NCBI GenBank assembly: GCA_035565335.1
Contig: DATMSO010000056.1
Span: 1 to 32,010, forward strand
From: Methylovorus sp035565335
GTDB lineage: Bacteria; Pseudomonadota; Gammaproteobacteria; Burkholderiales; Methylophilaceae
Length of the DNA: 32,010 bases
Direction of reading: 5' to 3'
Positions 8,885 through 17,300 of this stretch are shown here, piece after piece. The translations under genes and the position numbers were made by a program. The number at the start of each line of letters is the position of its first letter. Positions within the stretch are counted from its first letter, which is position 1. The notes beneath the pieces were generated by a model, which had not been told where the DNA came from, ran no database searches, and was given only the letters and a program-made list of their open reading frames with translations.

Positions 8885-9745
8885 TCACTGACAGGGATCT
8901 GGGCGATCCTGCGCGGGGGTGATCCAGACATAATCATATTGCCTCTGCAAAGCGTCTCGCTGCGCCAATACCGCAGGATTATCTTCGACGAAACCAACGA
9001 CACGCACGTGACGCGCAGGCAATAAAGTCTGGAACAGGACCGGCAGGCCGTAGTCACGGCGCACATGATTATTGCCCGCGACCAGCACCGCCATGCCGGA
9101 ACCGCCATCGCGCAAGGCGGTGAACATGGCGGCATCGCGCGCGCGTTGTGCAAGCTGCATGGCGGGCAAATACTGCGGCGGCAGCTGACCGCAATGCCCA
9201 TCCAGCAGGTCCTGATCCAGCGTGGCGGCAGCGGCCGGCGGCAAAGGTGCCTGCTGCAGAATGTCGGCCAGCGGCGCAGGCAGGGCAGAAGCCCCCTGGC
9301 GCGCAATCGCACGCGCCTGCTCAGGCGCAAGATTACCCCCACTCAGGGGCAGCCCGGCCTGGCGGATGGCGGCAAACAGCGGTTGGTGTAGCGGCCATTG
9401 CCAGCTTTGCGCGCTGAACCCGGCACGCGCAAGATCGGTGAGCATATCGCCCTGAAATTGCACGGTCTGGCCGGATTGCAAATGCTCGGCAACCACATAT
9501 AACCGGGAAGCACCCAGCTGCGATTGCAGCTGTTGTAGTAGCTCACCGCGCCGCTGGTGATGCAGGGCATTGTCGTGAATTTCGCCCAGCAACAGCACAT
9601 CCTGCGGCGCGAGATCGGCAAGCAATTGCGCGCTGGAAATGTCGGCGCCGGTGGCAAGATCGATGATGCGTTCTGCCGCCCTGGCTGGCATGGACATCAT
9701 GAGCCCCAGCATCAGCCACCACACTGCCAATCTGCGCCGCCTCAT
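8885..9745 (-). CDS. ChaN-like haem-binding-family periplasmic protein (Cofac_haem_bdg)
   Basis: This 286-residue protein belongs to the ChaN family of uncharacterised iron/haem-associated proteins. It begins with a Sec signal peptide, MRRRRLAVWWLMLGLMMSMP ending in ARA-A, but has no lipobox cysteine, unlike lipoprotein ChaN. Family motifs are visible: DVLLLGEIHDNALHHQRR near residue 50, AEHLQSGQTVQFQGD, and GNNHVRRDYGLPVLF near residue 225. The histidines in the GEIHDN and NNHVRRD motifs are the conserved ones. The C-terminal part ends in VWITPAQDRPDPCQ. It stands alone, divergent from the small gene at 9902. Haem binding is a family expectation, not shown here. Confidence 0.85.
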   Translation of the reverse strand: MRRRRLAVWWLMLGLMMSMPARAAERIIDLATGADISSAQLLADLAPQDVLLLGEIHDNALHHQRRGELLQQLQSQLGASRLYVVAEHLQSGQTVQFQGDMLTDLARAGFSAQSWQWPLHQPLFAAIRQAGLPLSGGNLAPEQARAIARQGASALPAPLADILQQAPLPPAAAATLDQDLLDGHCGQLPPQYLPAMQLAQRARDAAMFTALRDGGSGMAVLVAGNNHVRRDYGLPVLFQTLLPARHVRVVGFVEDNPAVLAQRDALQRQYDYVWITPAQDRPDPCQ

Positions 9746-9901
9746 CCTGTTCTCCTTGTTTTCATGCTATCCATATACATGCAGGAAGACGCAGCCCATG
9801 CGCTATGGTTCAGTCGGGGCAATGCACGCAGAAGTTATGCAGCCATCTGCACAGGAACCGCACAAGGGCACAATGCCCTAAGCTGCACAGGAGAAAACAC
9901 C

Positions 9902-10066
9902 ATGAACAACAAAACTGATATGCCGGTAGACGAACAACTACTGGCAAAACTGGACAGCGTGAACAGAACACTGGAGCACATCCATCGCAATCTGCTGTGG
10001 GTGTTCTGGCTGGTGGCCGTCTTTGCGCTGCTGTATTTCGGGCTGCTGATTTACCTGCTGGCATGA
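9902..10066 (+). CDS. Small single-pass membrane protein, unknown function
   Basis: This 54-residue protein has a soluble N-terminal stretch with heptad-like spacing (DEQLLAKLDSVNRTLEHIHRN), then one transmembrane helix of about 22 residues (LLWVFWLVAVFALLYFGLLI) ending in YLLA. It has a strong ribosome site, AGGAG, eight bases before the ATG. I recognise no family. The helix before the membrane anchor could be a short coiled coil for self-association, but that is inference. The next gene (10132) reads the same way after 65 bases, so they may be cotranscribed. Confidence 0.7.
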   Translation: MNNKTDMPVDEQLLAKLDSVNRTLEHIHRNLLWVFWLVAVFALLYFGLLIYLLA

Positions 10067-10131
10067 GCCCTTGCGACGGTTGAATGCTAGTCCCGGCATT
10101 TCCATAAAAACACTTCACACGAAAGCCCATC

Positions 10132-10347
10132 ATGAGCACTTTACCGATTCCCGATGAACAAGCCGCACTAGCCACCTTGCTGCGCGAGGACGCCGCCAGA
10201 GGAGATGGCCGTGAACCGCTAAGCATCGAAACGCTGGGGCAATACACCTGCTTTTGCAAACTGCGCGCATTTTGTGCGGACAAAACCGCGGACAGCTGCC
10301 TCCGCGAGCGCAATCTCTACCAGGCGTTTGTGGAGACGGGGAGCTGA
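10132..10347 (+). CDS. Small cysteine-containing protein, unknown function
   Basis: This 71-residue soluble protein has four cysteines in its second half (TCFCK, FCADK and SCLRE), with no signal peptide or membrane segment. Cys spacing of C-x-C ... C ... C could hold a metal, but the order fits no motif I know. The ribosome site is modest (GAAAG, seven bases from ATG). It follows the small membrane gene in the same direction and converges with the DUF2798 gene. I do not recognise a family, and coding status rests on length, start context and composition. Confidence 0.55.
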   Translation: MSTLPIPDEQAALATLLREDAARGDGREPLSIETLGQYTCFCKLRAFCADKTADSCLRERNLYQAFVETGS

Positions 10348-10372
10348 TCAGTCCGCAGCGCAATCGCTGGCA

Positions 10373-10609
10373 TTACTCCGGCGCCACGATGCATTCCACC
10401 AGCCGCCAGACCAGAGGGGCCACCAGCAAAATCGCCAGAAACACCACGGGCCATGCCGTGCAGAAGGCATGCCACCACTCAATAAAAAAACCGGCATGCC
10501 AGCCGACATGGCGCAACGTAAGCGTGCCCGAGACCAGCATCACACTAAACGCCGACATCACCGCCGCAAAGACTATCGGACGGAAGCGGCGCGGTATTTT
10601 CCAGGACAT
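10373..10609 (-). CDS. DUF2798-like small two-TM membrane protein
   Basis: This 78-residue protein has two hydrophobic helices (around residues 10-30 and 45-70) separated by a short loop, with the pattern WHAFCTAWPVVFLAILLVAP that resembles the DUF2798 family. The ATG at 10609 has AAGGGA about five bases upstream; a GTG five codons earlier would place the ribosome site inside the gene. The function is unknown. It is convergent with the small Cys protein gene and 85 bases downstream (in minus-strand order) of the SDR gene, with which it may share a transcript. Confidence 0.7.
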   Translation of the reverse strand: MSWKIPRRFRPIVFAAVMSAFSVMLVSGTLTLRHVGWHAGFFIEWWHAFCTAWPVVFLAILLVAPLVWRLVECIVAPE

Positions 10610-10694
10610 GTGTTCCCTTTCCACATACGTTTCTTAAAACGCATAAGCCCCATGGCGCCAATGCTATCAGAGGCGCCATGGGGTTCAGCGGAGA

Positions 10695-11501
10695 TTACTG
10701 ACGTACGGCTTGCAAATAGCGGGCAGCTGGTTGCTTGTGCGAAAGGTTGGGACGCAGGTGATTGCGGGCCTCCACCAGGCCGGTCCAGTCAGCAGCATCC
10801 GGCAGCGAAGGGATAGTCACCACTTCACCCAGATCCAGCCCCACCAGGGCAGCGTCAACCATGGTTTCCGCCGGCATGACAATCTCTTGCGGCAGATGAT
10901 TGACCGAGAAACCGGCTCTATCCCAAAGCTCGGTATGGGTGGCGCCAGGCAATACGGCCTGTACACGCACGCCCTTGCCGGATAATTCATGATGCATGGA
11001 TTCGGTGAGGTTCAGCACATAGGCCTTGCTACCGCTGTAGCTGCCATTCAGCATATCCGGGGCCAGCGCCACAATCGACGCGATATTGACGATGGTGCCA
11101 TTGCCACGCTTGACGAAGCTGGTTGCAGCGGCGGCAGCCAAATGGGTGAGTGCTGTGACGTTCAGTGAAATCATGGTGTCGATCTGGTCCAGATTGGAAT
11201 CGATCAAGGGGGTAACGGCGGCAGTGCCGGCATTGTTCACCAGCAGGCGAATCTCGCCATCAGCCTGCAGCTTCTGTTTCACCAGTTCCAGGTCTTGCTT
11301 GCGCGTCAGGTCTGCGCCCAGAATTTCCACCTGGCGACCAGTTTCTGCGTGCAATTTGTCGGCCAGTGCCTGCAGGCGCTGAGTGTCGCGTGCCACCAGT
11401 ATCAGATCATAGCCGCGTCGGGCCAGGCGGTCTGCATACACCGCGCCGATACCGGAAGAGGAACCTGTAATCAGTGCCTTGCCTTGAGTAGATGTGCTCA
11501 T
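10695..11501 (-). CDS. Short-chain dehydrogenase/reductase (SDR)
   Basis: This 268-residue protein is a classical SDR. It has the nucleotide-binding TGSSSGIG near residue 12 and the LLVNNAG motif. Catalytic Ser-Tyr-Lys come from NIASIVALAPDMLNGSYSGSKAYV (Y-x3-K is YSGSK). A Rossmann-fold arginine (LVARD) suggests NADP(H) preference, an inference. The start has a strong ribosome site (AAGGAG about eight bases upstream). The substrate is unknown. It is divergent from a GlxA-type AraC regulator, which may control it. Confidence 0.9.
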   Translation of the reverse strand: MSTSTQGKALITGSSSGIGAVYADRLARRGYDLILVARDTQRLQALADKLHAETGRQVEILGADLTRKQDLELVKQKLQADGEIRLLVNNAGTAAVTPLIDSNLDQIDTMISLNVTALTHLAAAAATSFVKRGNGTIVNIASIVALAPDMLNGSYSGSKAYVLNLTESMHHELSGKGVRVQAVLPGATHTELWDRAGFSVNHLPQEIVMPAETMVDAALVGLDLGEVVTIPSLPDAADWTGLVEARNHLRPNLSHKQPAARYLQAVRQ

Positions 11502-11528
11502 GTGATTCTCCTTGATTAGTTAAATGTT

Positions 11529-11556
11529 TAATTAGTTGAGTTAAGTGGGTGTTCAA
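11529..11556 (-). promoter_or_regulatory. Predicted promoter of the SDR gene at 10695
   Basis: On the minus strand TTGAAC (11551-11556) lies 16 bases before TAATTA (11529-11534). The start codon at 11501 is about 28 bases downstream of the -10. Confidence 0.4.
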
Positions 11557-11568
11557 ACAAACAATGCA

Positions 11569-11598
11569 TTGACGAGAGTCAGTATATGCACGTAGCAT
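11569..11598 (+). promoter_or_regulatory. Predicted promoter of the GlxA-type regulator gene
   Basis: TTGACG (11569-11574) lies 18 bases before a weak -10, TAGCAT (11593-11598). Just downstream TGTCAT occurs twice nine bases apart (11600-11605 and 11609-11614); this could be part of an operator but is too short to be sure. Confidence 0.35.
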
Positions 11599-11639
11599 TT
11601 GTCATAAATGTCATTTAACCCACTTTTTGAGACATCGTG

Positions 11640-12578
11640 ATGCGCATAGGCTTTGTTGTATTCCCCGGCTTTCAGATTCTGGATCTGGCCGCGATGACGG
11701 TATTTGAAATGGCCAACGTCGTAAGCCATCAGCCGGTATACGAGTTGCACCTGATCTCGGAGCATGGCGGCGCCGTGGCCAGCTCGGCCGGCGTCACCGT
11801 GCATACCGAAGCATTCACCGGGCAGACCTTTGATACCGTCATCATGATGGGCAGCATCGGCATTCATGTTTCCAGCCCCGGCTTGCTCGCCTATCTGCAA
11901 GAAGCCAGCAGCGCCAGCCGCCGTCTTGCCAGCATTTGTACCGGCGCCTTCATGCTGGCCGAGGCGGGCTTGCTGGAGGGGCTGCGCGCCAGCACCCATT
12001 GGCGCCATGCCCGTGAGCTGCAGCGCCGCTATCCCAAGGTAAAAGTGGAAGAAGACCGGATTTTCATCCGCGAAGGCAAACTGTGGACATCGGCCGGCAT
12101 GACCGCCTGCATTGATTTGTCACTGGCACTGGTGGAAGCGGATATTGGGCTCGATGCATCGCGCACCATCGCCCAGCGCATGGTGGTCTACCATCGCCGC
12201 ACCGGCGGCCAGTCGCAGTTTTCGGCACTGCTGACGCTGGAACCCAAGTCCGACCGTATCCAGACCGCGCTGACCTATGCCCGCAGCAATCTGCACAAGC
12301 CCTTGTCCGTGGATGAGCTGGCAGATGTCGCCCACCTGAGCCCGCGCCAGTTCAGCCGGGCATTTCGCGCCGAGACTGGCCAATCGCCGGCCAAAGCCAT
12401 CGAAAACCTGCGGGTGGAAGCCGCAAAATCCATGATCGAAACCGCCCGCCATCCCATCGACGTGGTGGCGCGGGAAACCGGCTTTGCTGACCCGGAGCGC
12501 ATGCGCAGGGCCTTTATCCGCACCCTGGGCCACCCGCCGCAGGCCATCAAACGCATGGCCCGCATGCAGACACATTGA
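11640..12578 (+). CDS. GlxA-family transcriptional regulator (DJ-1/PfpI domain plus AraC HTH)
   Basis: The 312-residue product joins an N-terminal DJ-1/PfpI class I amidotransferase-like domain (residues 1-170) to a C-terminal AraC/XylS helix-turn-helix domain (about 215-305). The first domain starts MRIGFVVFPGFQILDLAA and holds the nucleophile-elbow Cys in LASICTGAFMLAEAG. The two HTH motifs are DELADVAHLSPRQFSRAF and IDVVARETGFADPERMRRAF. This is the GlxA architecture, where the DJ-1 domain senses a small molecule and is usually not catalytic. ATG at 11640 is preferred over GTG at 11637. It is divergent from the SDR gene with 138 bases between. Confidence 0.92.
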   Translation: MRIGFVVFPGFQILDLAAMTVFEMANVVSHQPVYELHLISEHGGAVASSAGVTVHTEAFTGQTFDTVIMMGSIGIHVSSPGLLAYLQEASSASRRLASICTGAFMLAEAGLLEGLRASTHWRHARELQRRYPKVKVEEDRIFIREGKLWTSAGMTACIDLSLALVEADIGLDASRTIAQRMVVYHRRTGGQSQFSALLTLEPKSDRIQTALTYARSNLHKPLSVDELADVAHLSPRQFSRAFRAETGQSPAKAIENLRVEAAKSMIETARHPIDVVARETGFADPERMRRAFIRTLGHPPQAIKRMARMQTH

Positions 12579-12687
12579 TGCAAAAAATAGGCATTCCATC
12601 GCGCTGTCATCCGCTTGCGATAGTGCGGCACCAGGGTATTGATTAGAATGCGAGCTCGCCATACAGCCAGATAACGAATCCACGCAG

Positions 12688-13629
12688 ATGAGTGACACCC
12701 AATACACCCCGGAACAAGACAGCACCGTCTATAAAACCCTGCTGGAATCGACCAAAGCGATTCCATGGAAACTGGACTGGCGCAGCATGACCTTCAGCTA
12801 CATCGGCCCGCAGATAGAAACACTGCTGGGCTGGACGCCCGAGAGCTGGGTGAGTGCAGGCGACTGGGCGGCGCGCATGCATCCGGAAGACCGCGAATGG
12901 GTGGTGGATTTTTGCATATCGCAATCCCGTTCCGGTATTGATCATGAGGCGGATTACCGCGCGCTGACCAAAGACGGCGAATACATCTGGATACGCGATG
13001 TGGTGCATGTGCTGCGCAACGCCGATGGCGAAGTCGAAGCGCTGATCGGCTTCATGTTTGATATCAGTGAGCGCAAGAAAACCGAACAAAAACTGCTGCA
13101 ACTGCAGAAAGAACTGGAGGAGCTGTCGTTTCAGGATGGTCTGACGCGCGTTGCCAACCGCCGCATGTTCGACTCCATCATTGAGGTGGAATGGACCAAT
13201 GCCAGACGCCTGCGCCAGCCGCTGTCCCTCATCATGCTGGATATTGATTACTTCAAACAGTACAACGACCATTACGGTCACATTCAGGGCGATGAATGCC
13301 TGAAGCAGGTGGCGAATATCCTGAGCGGGGCAGGCACGCGGGCGAATGACTTTTTTGCGCGCTTTGGCGGCGAAGAGTTTGTGCTGGTGCTGCCGCAGAC
13401 CGACAGCGATGCCGCGAGAAAAATAGCGGAACGTTGCCGCCAGCTGATTTTCAAAGCGCAGATTCCGCATGCAAAATCGCTAGTCGGCCCGGTGCTGACT
13501 ATCAGCGTTGGCGTCGGCACGGTGATCCCTGGCCATCAGGAAGAGTCACTGGATTTCATCAACAGCGTAGACCAGCGGCTCTATCAGGCCAAGCAGCTGG
13601 GCCGTAACTGCATCATCAGCGGTAGCTGA
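12688..13629 (+). CDS. PAS-GGDEF diguanylate cyclase
   Basis: This 313-residue cytoplasmic protein has one PAS domain with PAC-like ending (about residues 20-130: IGPQIETLLGWTPES through GFMFDISERKK). A linker follows, then a GGDEF domain starting at FQDGLTRVANRR. The active motif is GGEEF at 227-231, and an intact inhibitory I-site RAND lies at 218-221, five residues before it. There is no EAL domain, so it should make c-di-GMP and be product-inhibited. The ribosome site is weak. It ends three bases before the convergent metallopeptidase gene. The PAS signal is unknown. Confidence 0.92.
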   Translation: MSDTQYTPEQDSTVYKTLLESTKAIPWKLDWRSMTFSYIGPQIETLLGWTPESWVSAGDWAARMHPEDREWVVDFCISQSRSGIDHEADYRALTKDGEYIWIRDVVHVLRNADGEVEALIGFMFDISERKKTEQKLLQLQKELEELSFQDGLTRVANRRMFDSIIEVEWTNARRLRQPLSLIMLDIDYFKQYNDHYGHIQGDECLKQVANILSGAGTRANDFFARFGGEEFVLVLPQTDSDAARKIAERCRQLIFKAQIPHAKSLVGPVLTISVGVGTVIPGHQEESLDFINSVDQRLYQAKQLGRNCIISGS

Positions 13630-13632
13630 GTA

Positions 13633-14169
13633 TCAAGGCGCGGCCGTGGGCTCCCACAGCGGTTCGCCGCCCGCATCCAGATAAGTCAGATAGACCCGCA
13701 AATCAAACTCCAGCTGGTGGTAGTGCGGTTCCATATGGCAACACAACTGGTAAAACGCCTTGTCGTGTTCGCGCTCTTTAAAATGCGCCAGCTCATGGAC
13801 CACGATCATGCGCAAGAAGGCTTCCGGCATGCTGCGAAACAGTCCTGACACATGCAGCTCGCGCTTGGCCTTAAGCTTGCCGCCCTGCACCCGTGAAATA
13901 GCGGTATGTGTCCCCAGCGCGTGGCGCACCACGTGCAGCTTGCTGTCATAAGCCACGCGGCTGAGTTGCCCGCTATTGCGCAGGTATTCGTCTTTTAATT
14001 TCACCACAAAATCGTACAGGCCTTTATCCGTGCGGATGGCATGCGGCGCCGGATATTTCGCCAGAAAAATCTCCGCCAGAGCTCCCTGACGTATCACCTC
14101 CAGGGCCTGTGTCACAAGGCTGGCGGGATAAGCGGCAAGATACTGGGAGCTAGGCGTTAATGGCGGCAT
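13633..14169 (-). CDS. YgjP-like zinc metallopeptidase-family protein
   Basis: This 178-residue protein carries the zinc site H-E-L-A-H in VVHELAHFKEREHDKAFYQ. The third ligand is probably the His of EHDKAF, six residues after the motif, the spacing seen in the YgjP/DUF45 family. The flanking text (VVRHALGTHTAISRVQGG and RELHVSGLFRSMPEAFLR) also fits. It has no signal peptide, so it acts in the cytoplasm if active; its substrate is unknown. It is convergent with the diguanylate cyclase gene, with three bases between the two stop codons. Confidence 0.8.
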   Translation of the reverse strand: MPPLTPSSQYLAAYPASLVTQALEVIRQGALAEIFLAKYPAPHAIRTDKGLYDFVVKLKDEYLRNSGQLSRVAYDSKLHVVRHALGTHTAISRVQGGKLKAKRELHVSGLFRSMPEAFLRMIVVHELAHFKEREHDKAFYQLCCHMEPHYHQLEFDLRVYLTYLDAGGEPLWEPTAAP

Positions 14170-14248
14170 GATGAATAGCTGAAAAGGGCGCTGCCATTTT
14201 ACACCGGGGCGGGAAGATCAAGGACTATTGCACATCCCCCACAAGTTG

Positions 14249-14284
14249 TTTAGGCTTGCAGCTCACGCACCCGAAGGGCCTAAA
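14249..14284. promoter_or_regulatory. Inverted repeat upstream of the large c-di-GMP receptor gene
   Basis: TTTAGGC (14249-14255) and GCCTAAA (14278-14284) form a perfect 7-base dyad with a 22-base spacer. The right arm overlaps a possible -10, TAAAAT (14281-14286), preceded by TTGCAG 19 bases upstream. Operator or stem-loop roles are both possible. Confidence 0.3.
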
Positions 14285-14367
14285 ATAATAAAGCAGGGCA
14301 TGGGGTATGCTCAATTCAGGCTGGTTTACTGCCACCCCATCTCTCTTGAAATATTGGCACAACCACA

Positions 14368-17300
14368 TTGCGCGTCGCTCTCTATATCCGCAACACCCGC
14401 TTCGCTATCGGTGCATTTAACCGCGTAGTGGCAGCTTCGCTGTGGCCGTACATCCCCTGTGTTACCCGCGCTCACTTGCTAAAGGTTTTCGCCATTCTGG
14501 CCCTGATGTGGCTGGCTGCGCTCCCGGCCCAGGCCCAGCCGCAAACCCTGCGCGTCATCACCGATGATAATTACCCGCCTTACCTGTTTCGCGATGCCAG
14601 CGGCAATCTGGAAGGCTATCAGATGGATTTGTGGAAGCGCTGGGAACGCGAAACCGGCGTCAAGGTGGAGCTGGTCGCCACCCATTGGGACCATGCCCAG
14701 CAGGCCTTGCTCAATGGCGAGGCCGATGTCATCGATATGATCTTTCGCACGCCGGATCGCGATGCGATATATGACTTTTCACAGCCCTACGCCAGTCTGC
14801 CTGTCGCGATCTATAGCCATGTCAGCATTCCCGGCATCGCGTCCGCGCACGATCTGCGCGGCTTCCTGATTGGCGCCCAGGCCGGCGATGCCTGCATTGA
14901 ACGGCTGCGCGCCGACTCGGTCACCAATTTCAAGCTTTACCCGGATTACACCTCGCTGATTCAGGGCGCTCTGGATGAGCAGGTAAAGCTGTTTTGCATG
15001 GATGAATATCCGGCGAATTATTACCTGTACAAGCTGGATACCCAGCAGCAATACCGCAAGGCGTTTCAGCTGTATCAGGGGCAGTTTCATTACGCGGTGA
15101 AAAAAGGCGCGACGGGTACCCTGCAACTGATTGAATCCGGCATGGCGCGGATTCCGCGCGAAGACAAGATCGAGATGTTCCAGAAATGGGTGGGGCAATC
15201 GCCGATACTGCTGCCTTACAGCCGTTACATTGCGCCGGGCCTGGGGCTGCTGGCGCTGATTGCCGCCGTGGTGCTGCTGTGGATTTTCCTGTTGCGACGC
15301 AGCGTAAAATCCAAAACCGCCGAGCTTGCCAGTCAGCACCAGCGCTTGCAGCAGATTATTGATGGCACCGCTGCGGGCACCTGGGAGTGGGATATCCGCA
15401 GCGGGGTCTGCATTGTCAATGCGCGCTGGGCAGAGATGCTGGGTTACACGCCAGAGGAACTGGAGCCTTGCACGGCAGAAAGTTGCCGGGCGCTCTGCCA
15501 CCCCGACGATCTTCCGCAGCTGATGCAAGCACTGGATGCGCATCTCAGAGGCGAGTCGGACTATTTTGCCAATGAATCCCGTCGCCGCCACAAGAACGGG
15601 CATTGGGTATGGGTAGCCGATCGCGGACGTGTCACCCACCGGTCACCCCAGGGCGAGGCGCTGACCATGAGCGGCACCCGCCTGGAAATCACCAAGATCA
15701 AGCATGCTGAAACCGCGCTCAAACTGGCGGTAGAGCAACAGAAAACCTTTATTCAGCAGGCGCCAATCTGCGTCGCCATGTTTGATCGCGACATGCGTTA
15801 CCTGGCCTGCAGCAATCAGTGGCAACAAGAGTTTGGCTGTCCGAATGGCAGCCTGCTGGGCTTGAACCATTACGAAGCGCACCCCGATATTCCACAGAAA
15901 TGGCGGCAGGCGCATCAGCGCGCCCTGGCGGGCGAGCGGCTAGAGCAGGAAGAGGATTTATGGATACGCGCCGATGGTCAGCAGTTATGGACGCGCTGGA
16001 TGATCACACCATGGATGGACGACCACGAGACCATACAGGGCATTATCATCTCCTCCGAAAACATTACCGCCCGCAAACTGGCGGAGGAGGAGTTGAGACT
16101 GGCGCATACGGTGTTCGAGCACAGCAGCGAAGCCATGCTGGTGACCGATGCCAATAACAACATCATCACCATCAACCCGGCGTTCAGCCTGATGACGGGC
16201 TACTCCCTCGAAGAAGTGGTCGGCAAGAATCCTAAAATCCTGAGCTCTGGCCGCCAGGGCAGGGAGTTTTACCAGGAGCTGTGGAACACGCTGGAAACCG
16301 CGGGGGAGTGGCGCGGGGAAATATGGAACCGCCGCAAGAGTGGCGAAGAATATGCCGAATGGCTGGCCATCAATAACATTTATGGCGAGGACGGCAAATT
16401 ATTCCGCCGCGTAGCGCTGTTCTCCGATATTACCGAGAAGAAACGCGCTGATGCTCTGATCTGGAACCAGGCCAATTATGACCTGTTGACGCAGCTGCCC
16501 AACCGCCGCCTGTTCAGTGACCGCCTGCAGCAGGAAATCAAAAAATCCCAGCATGATCACAGCCAGTTTGCCCTGCTGTTCATCGATCTTGACCGCTTCA
16601 AGGAAGTGAACGACACCCTGGGCCACAGCCATGGCGATTATCTCCTGATCGAAGCCTCACACCGCATTCAGCGCCACCTCAAGGAGACAGATACCGTCGG
16701 CCGGCTCGGGGGCGATGAGTTCACCGTCATTATCGCCAATCTGCCCGACCCCAGCGTAATGACGCTGATCGCCCAACGTGTGCTCGATGCCCTGGCCGCC
16801 CCTTATGATCTGGAAGGCGAAATTGTTTATCTTTCTGCCAGCATCGGCATTACTGTTTTCCCAGAAGATGCCACCAGCAGTGCAGAGCTGCTGAAAAATG
16901 CCGATCAGGCCATGTACGAGGCAAAAAAGAACGGACGCAACCGCTTCAGCTTTTTCACGCCCATGATGCAGGCCATGGCGCAGGCCCGCATGCGCATGAC
17001 GCGCGATCTGCGCAATGCGCTGAGCATGCATCAGTTCAGCGTGTATTTCCAGCCCATTGTCGATCTTTCGACGCAACGCATACACAAGGCCGAGGCGCTC
17101 ATCCGCTGGCAACACCCGGAACATGGCTTTATCAGCCCAGCTGAATTCATTCCCCTGGCAGAAGAAACCGGGCTGATTCATGAGATAGGCGACTGGGTGT
17201 TTCAGCAGTCGGCGCAGCTGGTAAAACGCTGCCTGCCGCTCACCAACAACGACTTTCAGGTCAGCGTGAATAAATCACCGGTGCAGTTTCATGACCGTGC

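Noticed and set aside
14355..14371. Sigma54-like TGGCAC...TTGC at the start of the large receptor gene
   Set aside because: GG and GC doublets are 14 bases apart; the -24/-12 promoter requires 12.
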